Below, piece after piece: positions 35,006-43,713 of a stretch of 64,000 nt of DNA. A model generated the notes under the pieces. The model was not told the DNA's origin, did no database searches, and worked only from the letters and a program-made list of their open reading frames with translations. The DNA comes from Cellulosimicrobium funkei. Its GTDB lineage: Bacteria > Actinomycetota > Actinomycetes > Actinomycetales > Cellulomonadaceae. Position 1 is the stretch's first letter, and each line of letters opens with the position of its first letter. The stretch lies in assembly GCF_001019615.1 (NCBI RefSeq), contig NZ_JNBQ01000002.1, positions 124,001 to 188,000 of the forward strand, written 5' to 3'. Position numbers and translations under genes: made by a program.

Positions 35006-36682
35006 ATGCCTCCCGCCGACGCCGCCCCTGCCTCCTCCATGCCCGCCCCGCCGGACGTCGTCGTGAGCCCGGCCCCGCCCGGTGCGGGCCTGGCGCCGGC
35101 GGAGCTCGCGGTCGCCGCGGCGACGCTGCGCGAGGACCTCGCGGCGGCGGGATTCACGGTCGACGGCGTCGAGCGGGTGCTCGGCCCGGTGGCCTCGGCC
35201 GCGCTGCACCGCGAGCAGGCCGTGCCGGCGCGGCGCGCGCTGCGGGGCCGCGAGTCCGACCCCGCGGCCGCCCTGGCCGCGCTGTTCGTCCTGGGCGACG
35301 ACGTCCCGCGCGCCGCGCTCGACGCGGCCCTCGGGCGCACGGGGGTCGACGGCGCGCGGCGGCTCGGGCTGGTCGAGGCCGCGGGCGCGGCCGACGACGA
35401 CGCCGTGCGCGCCGTCGTGGACCTGCGGCCCTACGCGGCATCGGACGCGGCGGGTCCGGTGACGTGGTGGCTGTCGTCGGACCTGGGCGAGCTCGCGACG
35501 GGCCGCCGGCTCGCCCCGGACCACGTGCTGGGCGCGGGCGGGGCGTCCCTGACGCTCGCGCAGGTGACGGTCCGGACCCCGGTCGGGAGGGTGCTCGACC
35601 TCGGGACGGGCTGCGGGATCCAGGCCCTGCACGCCGCGCGGCACGCGCGGTCGGTCGTCGGCACCGACATCTCGCGCCGCGCCCTGGGCTTCACAGCGTT
35701 CAACACGGCGTTCAACGTGGCGACCAGCACGGTGCCCGACGCCGGGGTGGCGAGGCCCGGCACGCCGATCGAGCTCCGCGCAGGGTCGATGCTCGAGCCC
35801 GTGGCGGGCGAGCGGTTCGACCTGGTCGTGTCGAACCCGCCGTTCGTCATCACCCCGCGTGGCGGGCGCGACGGTGCGGACGCCCTGCCCGACTACGAGT
35901 ACCGCGACGGTGGGCGGGCGGGCGACGACGTCGTGCGCGACCTCGTGACGGGCGTCGGCGCGGTGCTCGCGCCCGGTGGCGTGGCGCAGCTCCTCGGTAA
36001 CTGGGAGCACCGGCGCGGTATCCCGTGGGACGAGCGCGTCGGGGCCTGGCTCGACGCGGCGGGGCTGGACGGCTGGGTGGTCCAGCGCGAGGTGCAGGAC
36101 CCGGCCGAGTACGCCGAGACGTGGATCCGTGACGGCGGCACGACCCCGGAGCGGGAGCCCGCGGCGTGGGCGGCCGCCTACGCCGCGTGGCTCGACGACT
36201 TCGCGGCCCGCGACGTGGAGGCCGTCGGGTTCGGGATCGTGACGCTGCGACGCCCGCTCGACGGCGCGCGTCCCGGCCTGCGTCGGCTCGAGGAGCGCAC
36301 CGGGCCGGTCCGCCAGCCCCTCGGGGGGCACCTCGCGGCGGCGCTCGCCGCGCACGACTGGCTCACGGCCCGCGACGACGCCGCGCTCGCGGGCGCGCGC
36401 CTCGCCGTCGCGCCCGACGTGACCGAGGAGCGGTTCCACACGCCGGGCGCTCCCGACCCCTCGGTCGTCCTGCTGCGTCAGGGCGACGGGTTCGGGCGGG
36501 CCGTCCAGGCGTCGACGGGGCTCGCCGCGCTCGTCGGGGCGAGCGACGGCGAGCTCACGGTCGGGCAGCTCGTCGGGGCGATCGCCGCGCTCTTCGAGGT
36601 GCCGGCGGACGACCTCGCGGGCGAGCTGCTGCCGACCGTGCGGGGCCTCGTGCGCGACGGCTTCCTGACCGCGGTCGGCTGA
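35006..36682 (+). CDS. Class I SAM-dependent methyltransferase with NPPF motif
   Basis: A 558-residue protein. The N-terminal 150 residues form a helical domain; the Rossmann core shows motif I VLDLGTGCGIQALHAA, acidic loop VGTDISRRALG and motif IV VVSNPPF, typical of methyltransferases acting on adenine N6, guanine N2 or glutamine amide (HemK/RsmC-like). A further 200 residues contain a winged-helix-like C terminus (GASDGELTVGQLVGAIAAL). This long form is common in actinobacteria, often close to topA. ATG at 35006; CAGGAT 6 nt upstream suggests a leaderless start, and an in-frame GTG at 34982 is an alternative. Substrate not determinable; rRNA or protein. Confidence 0.83.
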   Translation: MPPADAAPASSMPAPPDVVVSPAPPGAGLAPAELAVAAATLREDLAAAGFTVDGVERVLGPVASAALHREQAVPARRALRGRESDPAAALAALFVLGDDVPRAALDAALGRTGVDGARRLGLVEAAGAADDDAVRAVVDLRPYAASDAAGPVTWWLSSDLGELATGRRLAPDHVLGAGGASLTLAQVTVRTPVGRVLDLGTGCGIQALHAARHARSVVGTDISRRALGFTAFNTAFNVATSTVPDAGVARPGTPIELRAGSMLEPVAGERFDLVVSNPPFVITPRGGRDGADALPDYEYRDGGRAGDDVVRDLVTGVGAVLAPGGVAQLLGNWEHRRGIPWDERVGAWLDAAGLDGWVVQREVQDPAEYAETWIRDGGTTPEREPAAWAAAYAAWLDDFAARDVEAVGFGIVTLRRPLDGARPGLRRLEERTGPVRQPLGGHLAAALAAHDWLTARDDAALAGARLAVAPDVTEERFHTPGAPDPSVVLLRQGDGFGRAVQASTGLAALVGASDGELTVGQLVGAIAALFEVPADDLAGELLPTVRGLVRDGFLTAVG

Positions 36683-36716
36683 GAGCGGTGGCCGCGGCGC
36701 CGTCGGCGTCCCGCGG

Positions 36717-37373
36717 TCAGGGGCGTCCGGCGGGGGCCGCCCCGAGCGCGGCGACCAGCGCGTCGATCGTGCGCCGCGTCACGGCGACCATGTCGACGCG
36801 GTCGGGGTCCAGGAGCCACTGGACCTGGAGCCCGTCCATGACGGCGACGATCGCGGCCGCGGTCTGCTCGACGTCGGTGCCCACGTGCACCTCGCCGCGC
36901 TCCAGGGCCTCCTCCAGCGCGCGCTCGACCAGGGCGCGCAGGCCCACGTAGCGGTCGCGGAACCACTGCTGGGCGGGGTGGCCGTCGGTGACGGACTCGG
37001 CGGACAGGACCGCGTAGAGCTGGGTGATGCCCGGCCGCGCGACGTTGCGCGCGACCGTGGCGACGAGGTGGTCGAGGTAGGCGAGCCCGTGCGGACGGGA
37101 CGACGCGCGGGCGGGACCGTCGTCGCCGTCCGCGTCCTCGGCGTCGCGCGCGTGGAGGAGCGCGGTGAGCAGCCCCTCCTTGGTCCGGAAGTGGTGGAGG
37201 ATCGCGGGCGCGGAGATCCCGACCTCGTCGGCGATCTCGGCGAGCGAGGCCCCGTGGTAGCCGCGCGTCGCGAACGCCGCCGCGGCCACGTCGAGGATCT
37301 CCTGGCGGCGACGGCCGCCCCGACCGCGGGAGCCCGGGGTCGGGGGGACGCCTGCGTCGTCGTCGGCGCTCAC
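36717..37373 (-). CDS. TetR-family transcriptional regulator
   Basis: A 218-residue protein with HTH GYHGASLAEIADEVGISAPAILHHF and a ligand domain carrying VMDGLQVQWLLDPDRVD, almost the same as in the TetR at 47471 (AMDGLQIQWLLDPDAVD). GTG start at 37373, leaderless with TAGGCT 6 nt upstream. Divergent from LysR with 87 bp between them. Target unknown. Confidence 0.87.
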   Translation of the reverse strand: MSADDDAGVPPTPGSRGRGGRRRQEILDVAAAAFATRGYHGASLAEIADEVGISAPAILHHFRTKEGLLTALLHARDAEDADGDDGPARASSRPHGLAYLDHLVATVARNVARPGITQLYAVLSAESVTDGHPAQQWFRDRYVGLRALVERALEEALERGEVHVGTDVEQTAAAIVAVMDGLQVQWLLDPDRVDMVAVTRRTIDALVAALGAAPAGRP

Positions 37374-37379
37374 GGGGGC

Positions 37380-37385
37380 AGCCTA
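37380..37385 (-). promoter_or_regulatory. -10 box of leaderless tetR (36717 gene)
   Basis: TAGGCT followed by 6 nt and the GTG start at 37373. Confidence 0.6.
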
Positions 37386-37396
37386 TGCGCTCGCGT

Positions 37397-37418
37397 GGTC
37401 CCGGAGACCGGCGGGACC
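37397..37418. promoter_or_regulatory. Inverted repeat between divergent tetR and lysR
   Basis: GGTCCCG and CGGGACC arms, 7 bp, separated by 8 nt, midway between the two starts. Candidate operator for either regulator. Confidence 0.4.
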
Positions 37419-37460
37419 GCGGCGAGACAGGGCTGGGCCGCACCGATACGTTCAGGTCGC

Positions 37461-38432
37461 ATGGACCTCGAGGTGCGTCACCTGCGCATGATCGTGGTGG
37501 TGGCCGAGTCGGGCAGCGTGACCAAGGCGGCGGCGTCGCTCGGTCTCGCGCAGCCTGCCCTCACCGCCCAGCTCAACCGGATCGACCGCGCGCTGGGTGG
37601 GTGCGTGTTCACGCGCGACCGCCAGGGAGCGCGCCCGACCGAGCTCGGCGAGCTGGTGCTGCGCCACGCGCGCGTCGTGCTGCCCGCGATGGCGGCGCTC
37701 GTCGACGACGCGCGGCGGCACGTGAGCGACCGGGCGACGGCGGGCTCCGTCCGCGTGGGGACGGTGAGCTCCGCGATCGGCGGGCTGTTCGCGAGCCGCC
37801 TGCACGCGGCGCTGCCCGCGGCCCTCGGGGTCGACGACCTCCTCGTCACCACGGCGACGTCGTGGGCGGTCGAGGAGACGGCGGAGCGGCTGGCGAGCGG
37901 GACCCTCGACGTCGCGCTGGTCGGCATGTGCGACGACGCGTCGCCGCCGACCGACGGAGGGCTCGTGTGGACGGCGGTGTCGACGGACCCCGTGTTCGTC
38001 CTCGTCGACGAGTACCACCCGGTCGCGACGCGGGACGCCGTCGGGCTCGGCGAGCTCGCCGACGCGCTGTGGCTCACGGCTCCGGGCAGCGGGTGCTTCG
38101 AGCGGTGCTTCGTGAGCGCGTGCGTCCGGGCGGGGTTCACGCCGCGGGCGATGGGGGAGTCGGACCGGACGTCGTGCATCGACCAGGTGCGCGGGGGACA
38201 CGCGGTCGCGCTCGTCCAGCCCGTGCTGCTCGACGCGCCGGGCGTGCGGACGGTCGCCCTCGACGGGGCCCCGCTGCGCTGGACGCACCACGTGGGATGG
38301 CGCCGCGACGCGGCGGAGCGCCTGCCGGTGGACGTCATCGAGCGCGCCGCCGCGGGGGCCCACCGCGACGCGGTGCAGCGCTCGCCGCGCTACCGGCGCT
38401 GGCGCGCCGAGCACCCGGTGGAGATCGCGTAG
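37461..38432 (+). CDS. LysR-family transcriptional regulator
   Basis: A 323-residue LysR protein: N-terminal winged HTH (LRMIVVVAESGSVTKAAASLGLAQPALTAQL) and a periplasmic-binding-like effector domain (VRVGTVSSAIGG, LASGTLDVALVG). ATG at 37461 with TACGTT 8 nt upstream and no Shine-Dalgarno, so probably leaderless. It lies upstream of the secreted protease gene in the same direction, but a hairpin separates them. Confidence 0.9.
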   Translation: MDLEVRHLRMIVVVAESGSVTKAAASLGLAQPALTAQLNRIDRALGGCVFTRDRQGARPTELGELVLRHARVVLPAMAALVDDARRHVSDRATAGSVRVGTVSSAIGGLFASRLHAALPAALGVDDLLVTTATSWAVEETAERLASGTLDVALVGMCDDASPPTDGGLVWTAVSTDPVFVLVDEYHPVATRDAVGLGELADALWLTAPGSGCFERCFVSACVRAGFTPRAMGESDRTSCIDQVRGGHAVALVQPVLLDAPGVRTVALDGAPLRWTHHVGWRRDAAERLPVDVIERAAAGAHRDAVQRSPRYRRWRAEHPVEIA

Positions 38433-38455
38433 GGGCGCTCCCGCACATAGCGCCC
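38433..38455 (+). terminator. Hairpin after lysR
   Basis: GGGCGCT / AGCGCCC, 7-bp perfect arms and a 9-nt loop, directly abutting the LysR stop codon. Confidence 0.6.
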
Positions 38456-38550
38456 GCGTATGACCTGATCGTGATCTGGGCGCGCCCTGGGCGTCTTCCT
38501 AGCGTGGCCCTCGACCGGGCCACCCGGGCCCGGCGAAGGGAATGGACGAC

Positions 38551-40047
38551 ATGACACGACCACTCCGCAGGAGGATCGCCGCGGTCACCGCCGCCGCGAC
38601 GCTCCTGACGGGCGCGGCCGCGACGCACGCCGTCGCGGACACGCCCGCCCCCGAGGACCAGCGCGCGACGGTGCGCGCGGTCCCCAAGACGACCCCCGGC
38701 CTGGAGCGCGCGCTCCAGCGCGACCTGGGTCTCAGCGCGCGGGACGCACGGACGCGGCTCGCCTTCCAGTCCGACGCCGCGGGCACCGAGGCGGCGCTCG
38801 AGCGTCGTCTGGGCGCCGACTACGCCGGCGCCTGGGTCGACGACGGCGCGAACGTCCTCTACGTCGGCGTCACCGACGCCGCCGACGCCCGCGCGGTGCG
38901 GGCCGAGGGCGCCACCGCGGTGACCGTGGACCACACGCTCGCCGACCTCGAGACCTGGCGGGCGGCCCTCGACGGCGCGCTCGCCGACGACCCGGCAGCG
39001 CTGCCGGGCTGGTACGTCGACGTGACGCGCAACCGCGTCGTCGTCTCCGTGCGCGACGGCGGCGAGGCCGACGTCGCCGCGCAGGTCGCCGCGGCGGGCG
39101 TGCCCGCGGACGCGGTGGCGTACGAGGAGACGGCGGAGACACCGCGCCCGCTGATCGACGTCGTGGGCGGGAACGCCTACACGATCGGCAGCGGCAGCCG
39201 CTGCTCCGTCGGGTTCGCGGTCCAGGGCGGGTTCGTCACGGCCGGGCACTGCGGCTCGACCGGCGCGCGCACGTCGGGACCGGCCGGCACGTTCCGGGGG
39301 TCGAGCTTCCCCGGCAACGACTACGCCTGGGTCCAGGTCGACGCGGGCAACACGCCGGTGGGCGCGGTGAACAACTACGCGGGCGGCCGCGTGGCCGTGG
39401 CCGGGGCGACGCAGGCGCCGGTCGGCGCGTCGGTCTGCCGGTCGGGCTCCACGACGGGCTGGCACTGCGGGACGGTGCAGGCGTACAACGCCTCGGTCAC
39501 CTACCCGCAGGGCACCGTGAGCGGGCTCATCCGCACGAACGTGTGCGCCGAGCCGGGCGACTCCGGCGGCTCGCTCGTCGCGGGCAACCAGGCGCAGGGC
39601 GTGACGTCGGGCGGGTCGGGCAACTGCTCCTCCGGCGGCACGACCTACTTCCAGCCCGTGGGCGAGATCCTGTCCGCGTACGGGCTCACGCTCGTCACGA
39701 GCGACGGCGGGGGCGGCAACCCCGAGCCGCCGACGGGCTGCACCGGCTATGCCCGGACGTACTCCGGGACGCTCTCTGCCGGGGCGACGGCCGTCCAGCC
39801 GAACGGGTCCTACTACACGGCCGCGACCGCGGGCTCCCACCGCGGCTGCGTGACCGGCCCGGCCGGCACCGACTACGACCTGTACCTCCAGAAGTGGAAC
39901 GGGTCGTCGTGGGTCTCGGTCGCGCAGTCCACGTCGCCGGGGGCGAACGAGTCGTTGACCTACAGCGGCGCGGCGGGCTACTACCGGTTCGTCGTGCACG
40001 CGTACGCGGGCTCCGGTGCCTACTCGCTGGGGGCCACGACCCCCTGA
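38551..40047 (+). CDS. Secreted alpha-lytic-type serine protease (S1) with prodomain and C-terminal domain
   Basis: A 498-residue preproenzyme. Signal peptide (RRRIAAVTAAATLLTGAAA, cleavage near HAVA-D), prodomain of about 165 residues as in alpha-lytic protease, then the mature chymotrypsin-fold domain from IDVVGGNAYTIG. Catalytic triad: His233 (TAGHCGS), Asp257 (GNDYAW), Ser338 (PGDSGGS). Six Cys suggest three disulfides in the protease domain. A PEPPTG linker leads to a C-terminal PPC-like beta domain (YDLYLQKWNGSSW). The ATG at 38551 is preferred to 38542 because AAGGG is then 9 nt upstream. A TAGCGT -10-like box lies at 38500. Likely extracellular protein degradation. Confidence 0.92.
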   Translation: MTRPLRRRIAAVTAAATLLTGAAATHAVADTPAPEDQRATVRAVPKTTPGLERALQRDLGLSARDARTRLAFQSDAAGTEAALERRLGADYAGAWVDDGANVLYVGVTDAADARAVRAEGATAVTVDHTLADLETWRAALDGALADDPAALPGWYVDVTRNRVVVSVRDGGEADVAAQVAAAGVPADAVAYEETAETPRPLIDVVGGNAYTIGSGSRCSVGFAVQGGFVTAGHCGSTGARTSGPAGTFRGSSFPGNDYAWVQVDAGNTPVGAVNNYAGGRVAVAGATQAPVGASVCRSGSTTGWHCGTVQAYNASVTYPQGTVSGLIRTNVCAEPGDSGGSLVAGNQAQGVTSGGSGNCSSGGTTYFQPVGEILSAYGLTLVTSDGGGGNPEPPTGCTGYARTYSGTLSAGATAVQPNGSYYTAATAGSHRGCVTGPAGTDYDLYLQKWNGSSWVSVAQSTSPGANESLTYSGAAGYYRFVVHAYAGSGAYSLGATTP

Positions 40048-40066
40048 CGCGTCCTGACCGTCCGAT

Positions 40067-40127
40067 CGCCGAGCACGAGGTTGCCGTTCTTCCCGTCCTC
40101 TGTCCGGGAGCAGCCTCGTGCTCGGCG
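40067..40127. terminator. Bidirectional hairpin terminator
   Basis: Perfect 14-bp stem CGCCGAGCACGAGG / CCTCGTGCTCGGCG between the convergent protease and VKOR genes. Confidence 0.85.
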
Positions 40128-40169
40128 GCGTGCAGGGACGTGGTCGCGGCTCGCCGCGCGCGGGGGTCG

Positions 40170-40874
40170 TCAGGCCAGCAGCGCCGGGCCGTACTTGAGC
40201 ACCACGAGGATCGCGAGCCCCACGAGCCACGCGGCCACCAGGTACCCGTAGGCCCCCGAGCGGACGAAGCCGAGCATCCGTGCCTGCGCGGCCCGCGGCA
40301 GGTACAGGTTGTCCTCCAGGACGTTCCAGTGCAGGAGCGACGCGAAGACGAGCGTGGTCGAGACCGTGATGAGCAGGCACCACGGGCACAGCGCGCCGAT
40401 GACGAACATCGACTGGTAGAAGAGCCAGTAGGCGAACACCACCCCGAGGAAGTACACGCACTGGGCGGCGAAGAGGAACCAGCGGGGGAACCGCGTCCCG
40501 CCCAGCGCCGCGACCGCCGTCGTGATGACGATCGGCTCCGCGATCAGCCCGAGGAACGCGTTGGGGAAGCCGAACACCTGTGCCTGCCACGACTGCGCGA
40601 CCGTCCCGCACGACAGCACGGTGTTGACGTCGCACGAGAGCGTGGCGGTGGGGTTGGCGGCGAGGAGCACGGCGTCGTACGAGAGCACGAACGCCGCGGT
40701 GAGGCTGAGCAGGCCGAACAGCAGCATCTCGCCGAACAGCGCGCCGCGGGAGTGGGTCCAGCCGGTCGGCCTCACGAACGGGTCGAACCCCGCGTCCTGC
40801 ACCCGCTCCGTGCCCGACGGCGCCCGGTCGCCCGGTCGCGCGTCGTCCGTCAGGGCGGTGGTCGTTCCGGTCAC
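40170..40874 (-). CDS. Vitamin K epoxide reductase-family (VKOR) membrane oxidoreductase
   Basis: A 234-residue protein with five predicted transmembrane helices. The active-site CPWC (Cys163/Cys166) sits in a membrane helix and the shuttle pair Cys81 and Cys89 (SCDVNTVLSC) in the first periplasmic loop, as in bacterial VKORs that reoxidise DsbA-like proteins with a quinone. GTG start with GAGGA about 7 nt upstream. No DsbA-like partner is fused or adjacent. It may support disulfide formation in secreted proteins such as the neighbouring protease. Confidence 0.92.
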   Translation of the reverse strand: MTGTTTALTDDARPGDRAPSGTERVQDAGFDPFVRPTGWTHSRGALFGEMLLFGLLSLTAAFVLSYDAVLLAANPTATLSCDVNTVLSCGTVAQSWQAQVFGFPNAFLGLIAEPIVITTAVAALGGTRFPRWFLFAAQCVYFLGVVFAYWLFYQSMFVIGALCPWCLLITVSTTLVFASLLHWNVLEDNLYLPRAAQARMLGFVRSGAYGYLVAAWLVGLAILVVLKYGPALLA

Positions 40875-41251
40875 GGGCGGTCCTCGGGTCCGCGGGGCCC
40901 CGCCGGGTCGGGGGACGCCCCGGCGGGCGGGCAGAAGGTGGCGCCGGCCGGCAGGGTGGGCGCGCTGCCGGCTCGGCGCCGCACCCAGGGTACGAAGCAC
41001 GCACCCGCCGCCGACAGGGACCATGGTCCCGGATCCTGGCCCCGCGCTCAGGCCGCTGCCGAGCGATGCGCTCCCGCTCGAGCGCTGCGTCCGCGGACGC
41101 ATCCGTCGCGCACGGACGCAGCGCTCGCCGTCGCTTCGGGTGCCGACCCCCGGTGGGTCGTCCCGGCGGTGCGGGCGTCCCCGCCTAAGATCTGGGGGCG
41201 CCCCGCGCTCCCCGCGGCGCCGACCGGCCCGAGCCCCCCGAGAGGACCTGC
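40875..41251. other. 377-bp divergent intergenic region between VKOR and jetA
   Basis: No gene. It holds the long inverted repeat at 41079-41127 and a candidate jet promoter: TAAGAT (41186-41191) as -10, 60 bp before jetA, in one of the few AT-rich positions. No clear -35. G/C-rich palindromic stretches near 40895-40945 may be part of the VKOR leader. Confidence 0.4.
41079..41127. repeat. 15-bp perfect inverted repeat upstream of jetA
   Basis: CGAGCGCTGCGTCCG (41079-41093) and CGGACGCAGCGCTCG (41113-41127) with a 19-nt loop that itself repeats the GGACGCA core. 125 bp upstream of jetA. It could be an upstream terminator insulating the operon or a regulatory cruciform. Confidence 0.85.
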
Positions 41252-42952
41252 GTGCAGCACGACGACGTCGACACCCTGCGACGGTCGAGCGCGGCGTGGC
41301 GGCTCCTGCGCGCGGACACGGCGCCGCTCGTGCTGTCGTTCCTCGGCTCGCTGTTCGTCGAGGACAACGTGCGCGCGATCCCCGAGAGCGAGCTCGTCGC
41401 GCGGCTCGACGACCACCTGTGGGCGGTCGACGGCCGGTCCGCCCGGGCGTCCGGCTCGGAACCCCGCTACCCGCGCGCCCCGCAGGCATACGTCGACCAC
41501 TGGGCCCACCCGGACCAGGGGTGGCTGCGCGCCTGGTACCCGCCGGGCTCCGGCGAGCCGCACTACGACGCGACGCCCGCCGTCGAGCAGGCGGTGCGCT
41601 GGGTCGCGTCGCTGCGCGGGCGCGGGTTCGTGGGTACGGAGTCACGGCTCAACACCGTCTTCGAGCTCCTGCGCCAGCTCGCCGTCGGGACGCAGACCGA
41701 CCCTGCCGAGCGCCTGCGCGAGCTCGAGGAGCGACGCGCCGCGATCGACGAGGAGATCGCGCAGGTGCGCGCCGGACGCGTGGCCGTGCTCGACGCCGCG
41801 GCGCAGCGCGACCGCTACCAGCAGCTCACGCAGACCGCGGCCGACCTGCTCTCCGACTTCCGCGAGGTCGAGGCGAACTTCCGCTCGCTCGACCGCGAGC
41901 TGCGCGAGCGCATCACCGGCTGGGACGGCGCCAAGGGCGAGCTGCTGGAGGAGGTCGTGCGGTCGCGCACGGCCATCGCCGAGTCCGACCAGGGCCGGTC
42001 GTTCCACGCCTTCTACGACTTCCTGCTCGACCGCCGCCGCCAGGAGGAGTTCGCCGCGCTCGTCGAGCGCGTGCAGTCCCTCGACGCGATCGCGCCCGAC
42101 GTCGTCCGGCCGGCCCCGGGGGCCCCCGGCCCGGTCCCGGACGCCGCCGCGACGGACGCGGCGGCACGGGAGCAGGAGCACCGCCGGCTGCGGCGCGTCC
42201 ACTACGACTGGCTCGACGCCGGCGAGCGCACGCAGGCGACCGTGCGGACGCTCTCGGAGCAGCTCCGCCGCTTCCTCGACGACCAGGTGTGGCTGGAGAA
42301 CCGCCGCGTCATGGACATCCTGCGCGGCGTCGAGGCGAAGGCGCTCGCCGCGCGCGACGTCCGCCGCGGACCGGGCGGCCCGCCCGGCATGGCGATCGAT
42401 GCCGTCGCTCCGGACGTCGTGCTGCCGACGGAGCGGCCGCTGTTCACGCCGCGACCCACGGCCCGGCTCGACTCCGACCACGTCGAGGCCGGCGACGACG
42501 ACTTCGAGGTCGACGCCCTCTACGACCAGGTGCACGTGGACCCCGAGCGGCTCGCGCGCACGGTCCGGGCGACGCTCACCGCCCCGGGCGGACCGGGGGA
42601 GGTCGCGCTCGCCGACCTGCTCGAGGCGGCGCCGCTCGAGCACGGCCTGGCCGAGCTCGTGACGTACCTGTCGCTCGAGGACCCGCGCTTCGTCGTCGTG
42701 CACGACGACGAGCGCACCGACGAGGTGCGCTGGGAGGGCGAGGCCCCGAGCGGGCCGGTCGCCGACGACGGTGCGCCGGACCCGGTGGTGCGCGTCGCGC
42801 GCCTGCCCCGCGTCACCTACGCGCGGCGCACAGGGGCGGCCGGCGGGGTCCCGCCGGCGCCGCGCGACCCTGTCCCGCACCGCCCGCCCGCGACCCCACG
42901 CGACGAGCACCTTCACGACACCGCCGACCCCGCCCCGGAGGAGACCCCGTGA
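41252..42952 (+). CDS. jetA: Wadjet component JetA / MksF-like (DUF3375)
   Basis: A 566-residue kleisin-type subunit of the SMC-like Wadjet/Mks complex. DUF3375 features are clear: [20 protein letters not shown] at the N terminus, [37 protein letters not shown], and a C-terminal winged-helix region ([33 protein letters not shown] within 42570-42670). GTG start with AGAGGA 7 nt upstream. Overlaps jetB by 4 nt (GTGA). Kleisins link the SMC heads. The C-terminal 60 residues are a low-complexity Pro/Arg tail. Confidence 0.88.
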   Translation: MQHDDVDTLRRSSAAWRLLRADTAPLVLSFLGSLFVEDNVRAIPESELVARLDDHLWAVDGRSARASGSEPRYPRAPQAYVDHWAHPDQGWLRAWYPPGSGEPHYDATPAVEQAVRWVASLRGRGFVGTESRLNTVFELLRQLAVGTQTDPAERLRELEERRAAIDEEIAQVRAGRVAVLDAAAQRDRYQQLTQTAADLLSDFREVEANFRSLDRELRERITGWDGAKGELLEEVVRSRTAIAESDQGRSFHAFYDFLLDRRRQEEFAALVERVQSLDAIAPDVVRPAPGAPGPVPDAAATDAAAREQEHRRLRRVHYDWLDAGERTQATVRTLSEQLRRFLDDQVWLENRRVMDILRGVEAKALAARDVRRGPGGPPGMAIDAVAPDVVLPTERPLFTPRPTARLDSDHVEAGDDDFEVDALYDQVHVDPERLARTVRATLTAPGGPGEVALADLLEAAPLEHGLAELVTYLSLEDPRFVVVHDDERTDEVRWEGEAPSGPVADDGAPDPVVRVARLPRVTYARRTGAAGGVPPAPRDPVPHRPPATPRDEHLHDTADPAPEETP

Positions 42953-43713
42953 GCACCACCCGCACCGCGCGCGACCCGGAGCTGTCCGTCGTCGTGACGT
43001 CGCTGCTCAAGGGCGTCGTCTACCGCGAGTCCGGCGAGGCGCTGTGGCGCGACCTGCTCGCGCGCGAGGCCCAGGTGCGCGACACCGTCGCGATGATGGG
43101 CCTGCAGGTCGTCGTCGACGAGGGCGACGGCTACGCCTACCTGCGTTCGCAGCCCGAGCACGAGCGCGACGAGCGCGTGCCCCGCCTGATCCCGCGCCGC
43201 GAGCTGCCGTTCGACGTGAGCCTGCTGCTCGCGCTGCTGCGCAAGCGGCTCGCGCAGGCGGACTCCGAGGGCGGCGAGACGCGCCTCGTGCTCGCGCGCA
43301 CGGAGATCGTCGACCTGCTGCGGGTCTTCCTCGCGCAGGACGCCGGCGCCGCCGCCAACGAGGCGCGGCTCGTCGACCGGGTCGACGGTCTGGTGCGGCG
43401 CGTCGTGGAGCTGGGCTTCCTGCGTCCCGCGGGCCGTCCCGACCCGGACGGTGCGCCCGACGGCGGGGCCGCCCCGGTCGAGGACGGCGACCCGGCCGCG
43501 GGGGACGCGCGGCGGTACGAGGTGCGCCGCATCCTCAAGGCGTTCGTGGACGCCCAGTGGCTCGCGGACTTCGACGCACGCCTCGCGCAGTACCTGGAGC
43601 TCGCCGCCGACGGCGGGGCGCGCGGGACGGCGTCGGGCACGGCGGGCACCGGCACGAGCACGGGGGCGAGTGCAGCGACGAGCGCAGGCACGACGACGAG
43701 GACGGTGGCGTGA
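42949..43713 (+). CDS. jetB: Wadjet component JetB / MksE-like (DUF4194)
   Basis: A 254-residue KITE-type winged-helix protein: [20 protein letters not shown], the central GDGYAYLRS and [20 protein letters not shown], then [28 protein letters not shown] typical of DUF4194. Binds the kleisin JetA. GTG start coupled to jetA (GGAGG 8-9 nt upstream). The last 35 residues are a Thr/Ala/Gly-rich tail not seen in the core family. It shares one base with the jetC start (TGATG). Confidence 0.87.
   Translation: MSTTRTARDPELSVVVTSLLKGVVYRESGEALWRDLLAREAQVRDTVAMMGLQVVVDEGDGYAYLRSQPEHERDERVPRLIPRRELPFDVSLLLALLRKRLAQADSEGGETRLVLARTEIVDLLRVFLAQDAGAAANEARLVDRVDGLVRRVVELGFLRPAGRPDPDGAPDGGAAPVEDGDPAAGDARRYEVRRILKAFVDAQWLADFDARLAQYLELAADGGARGTASGTAGTGTSTGASAATSAGTTTRTVA

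Noticed and set aside
36683-36716. Terminator between the methyltransferase and tetR
   Set aside because: Only a 6-bp CCGCGG self-palindromic pairing; too weak to list in this GC-rich background.
40875-41251. Short frames upstream of jetA as a possible jet leader protein
   Set aside because: Low-complexity Arg/Pro products without start signals; the region is better explained by the inverted repeat and promoter.
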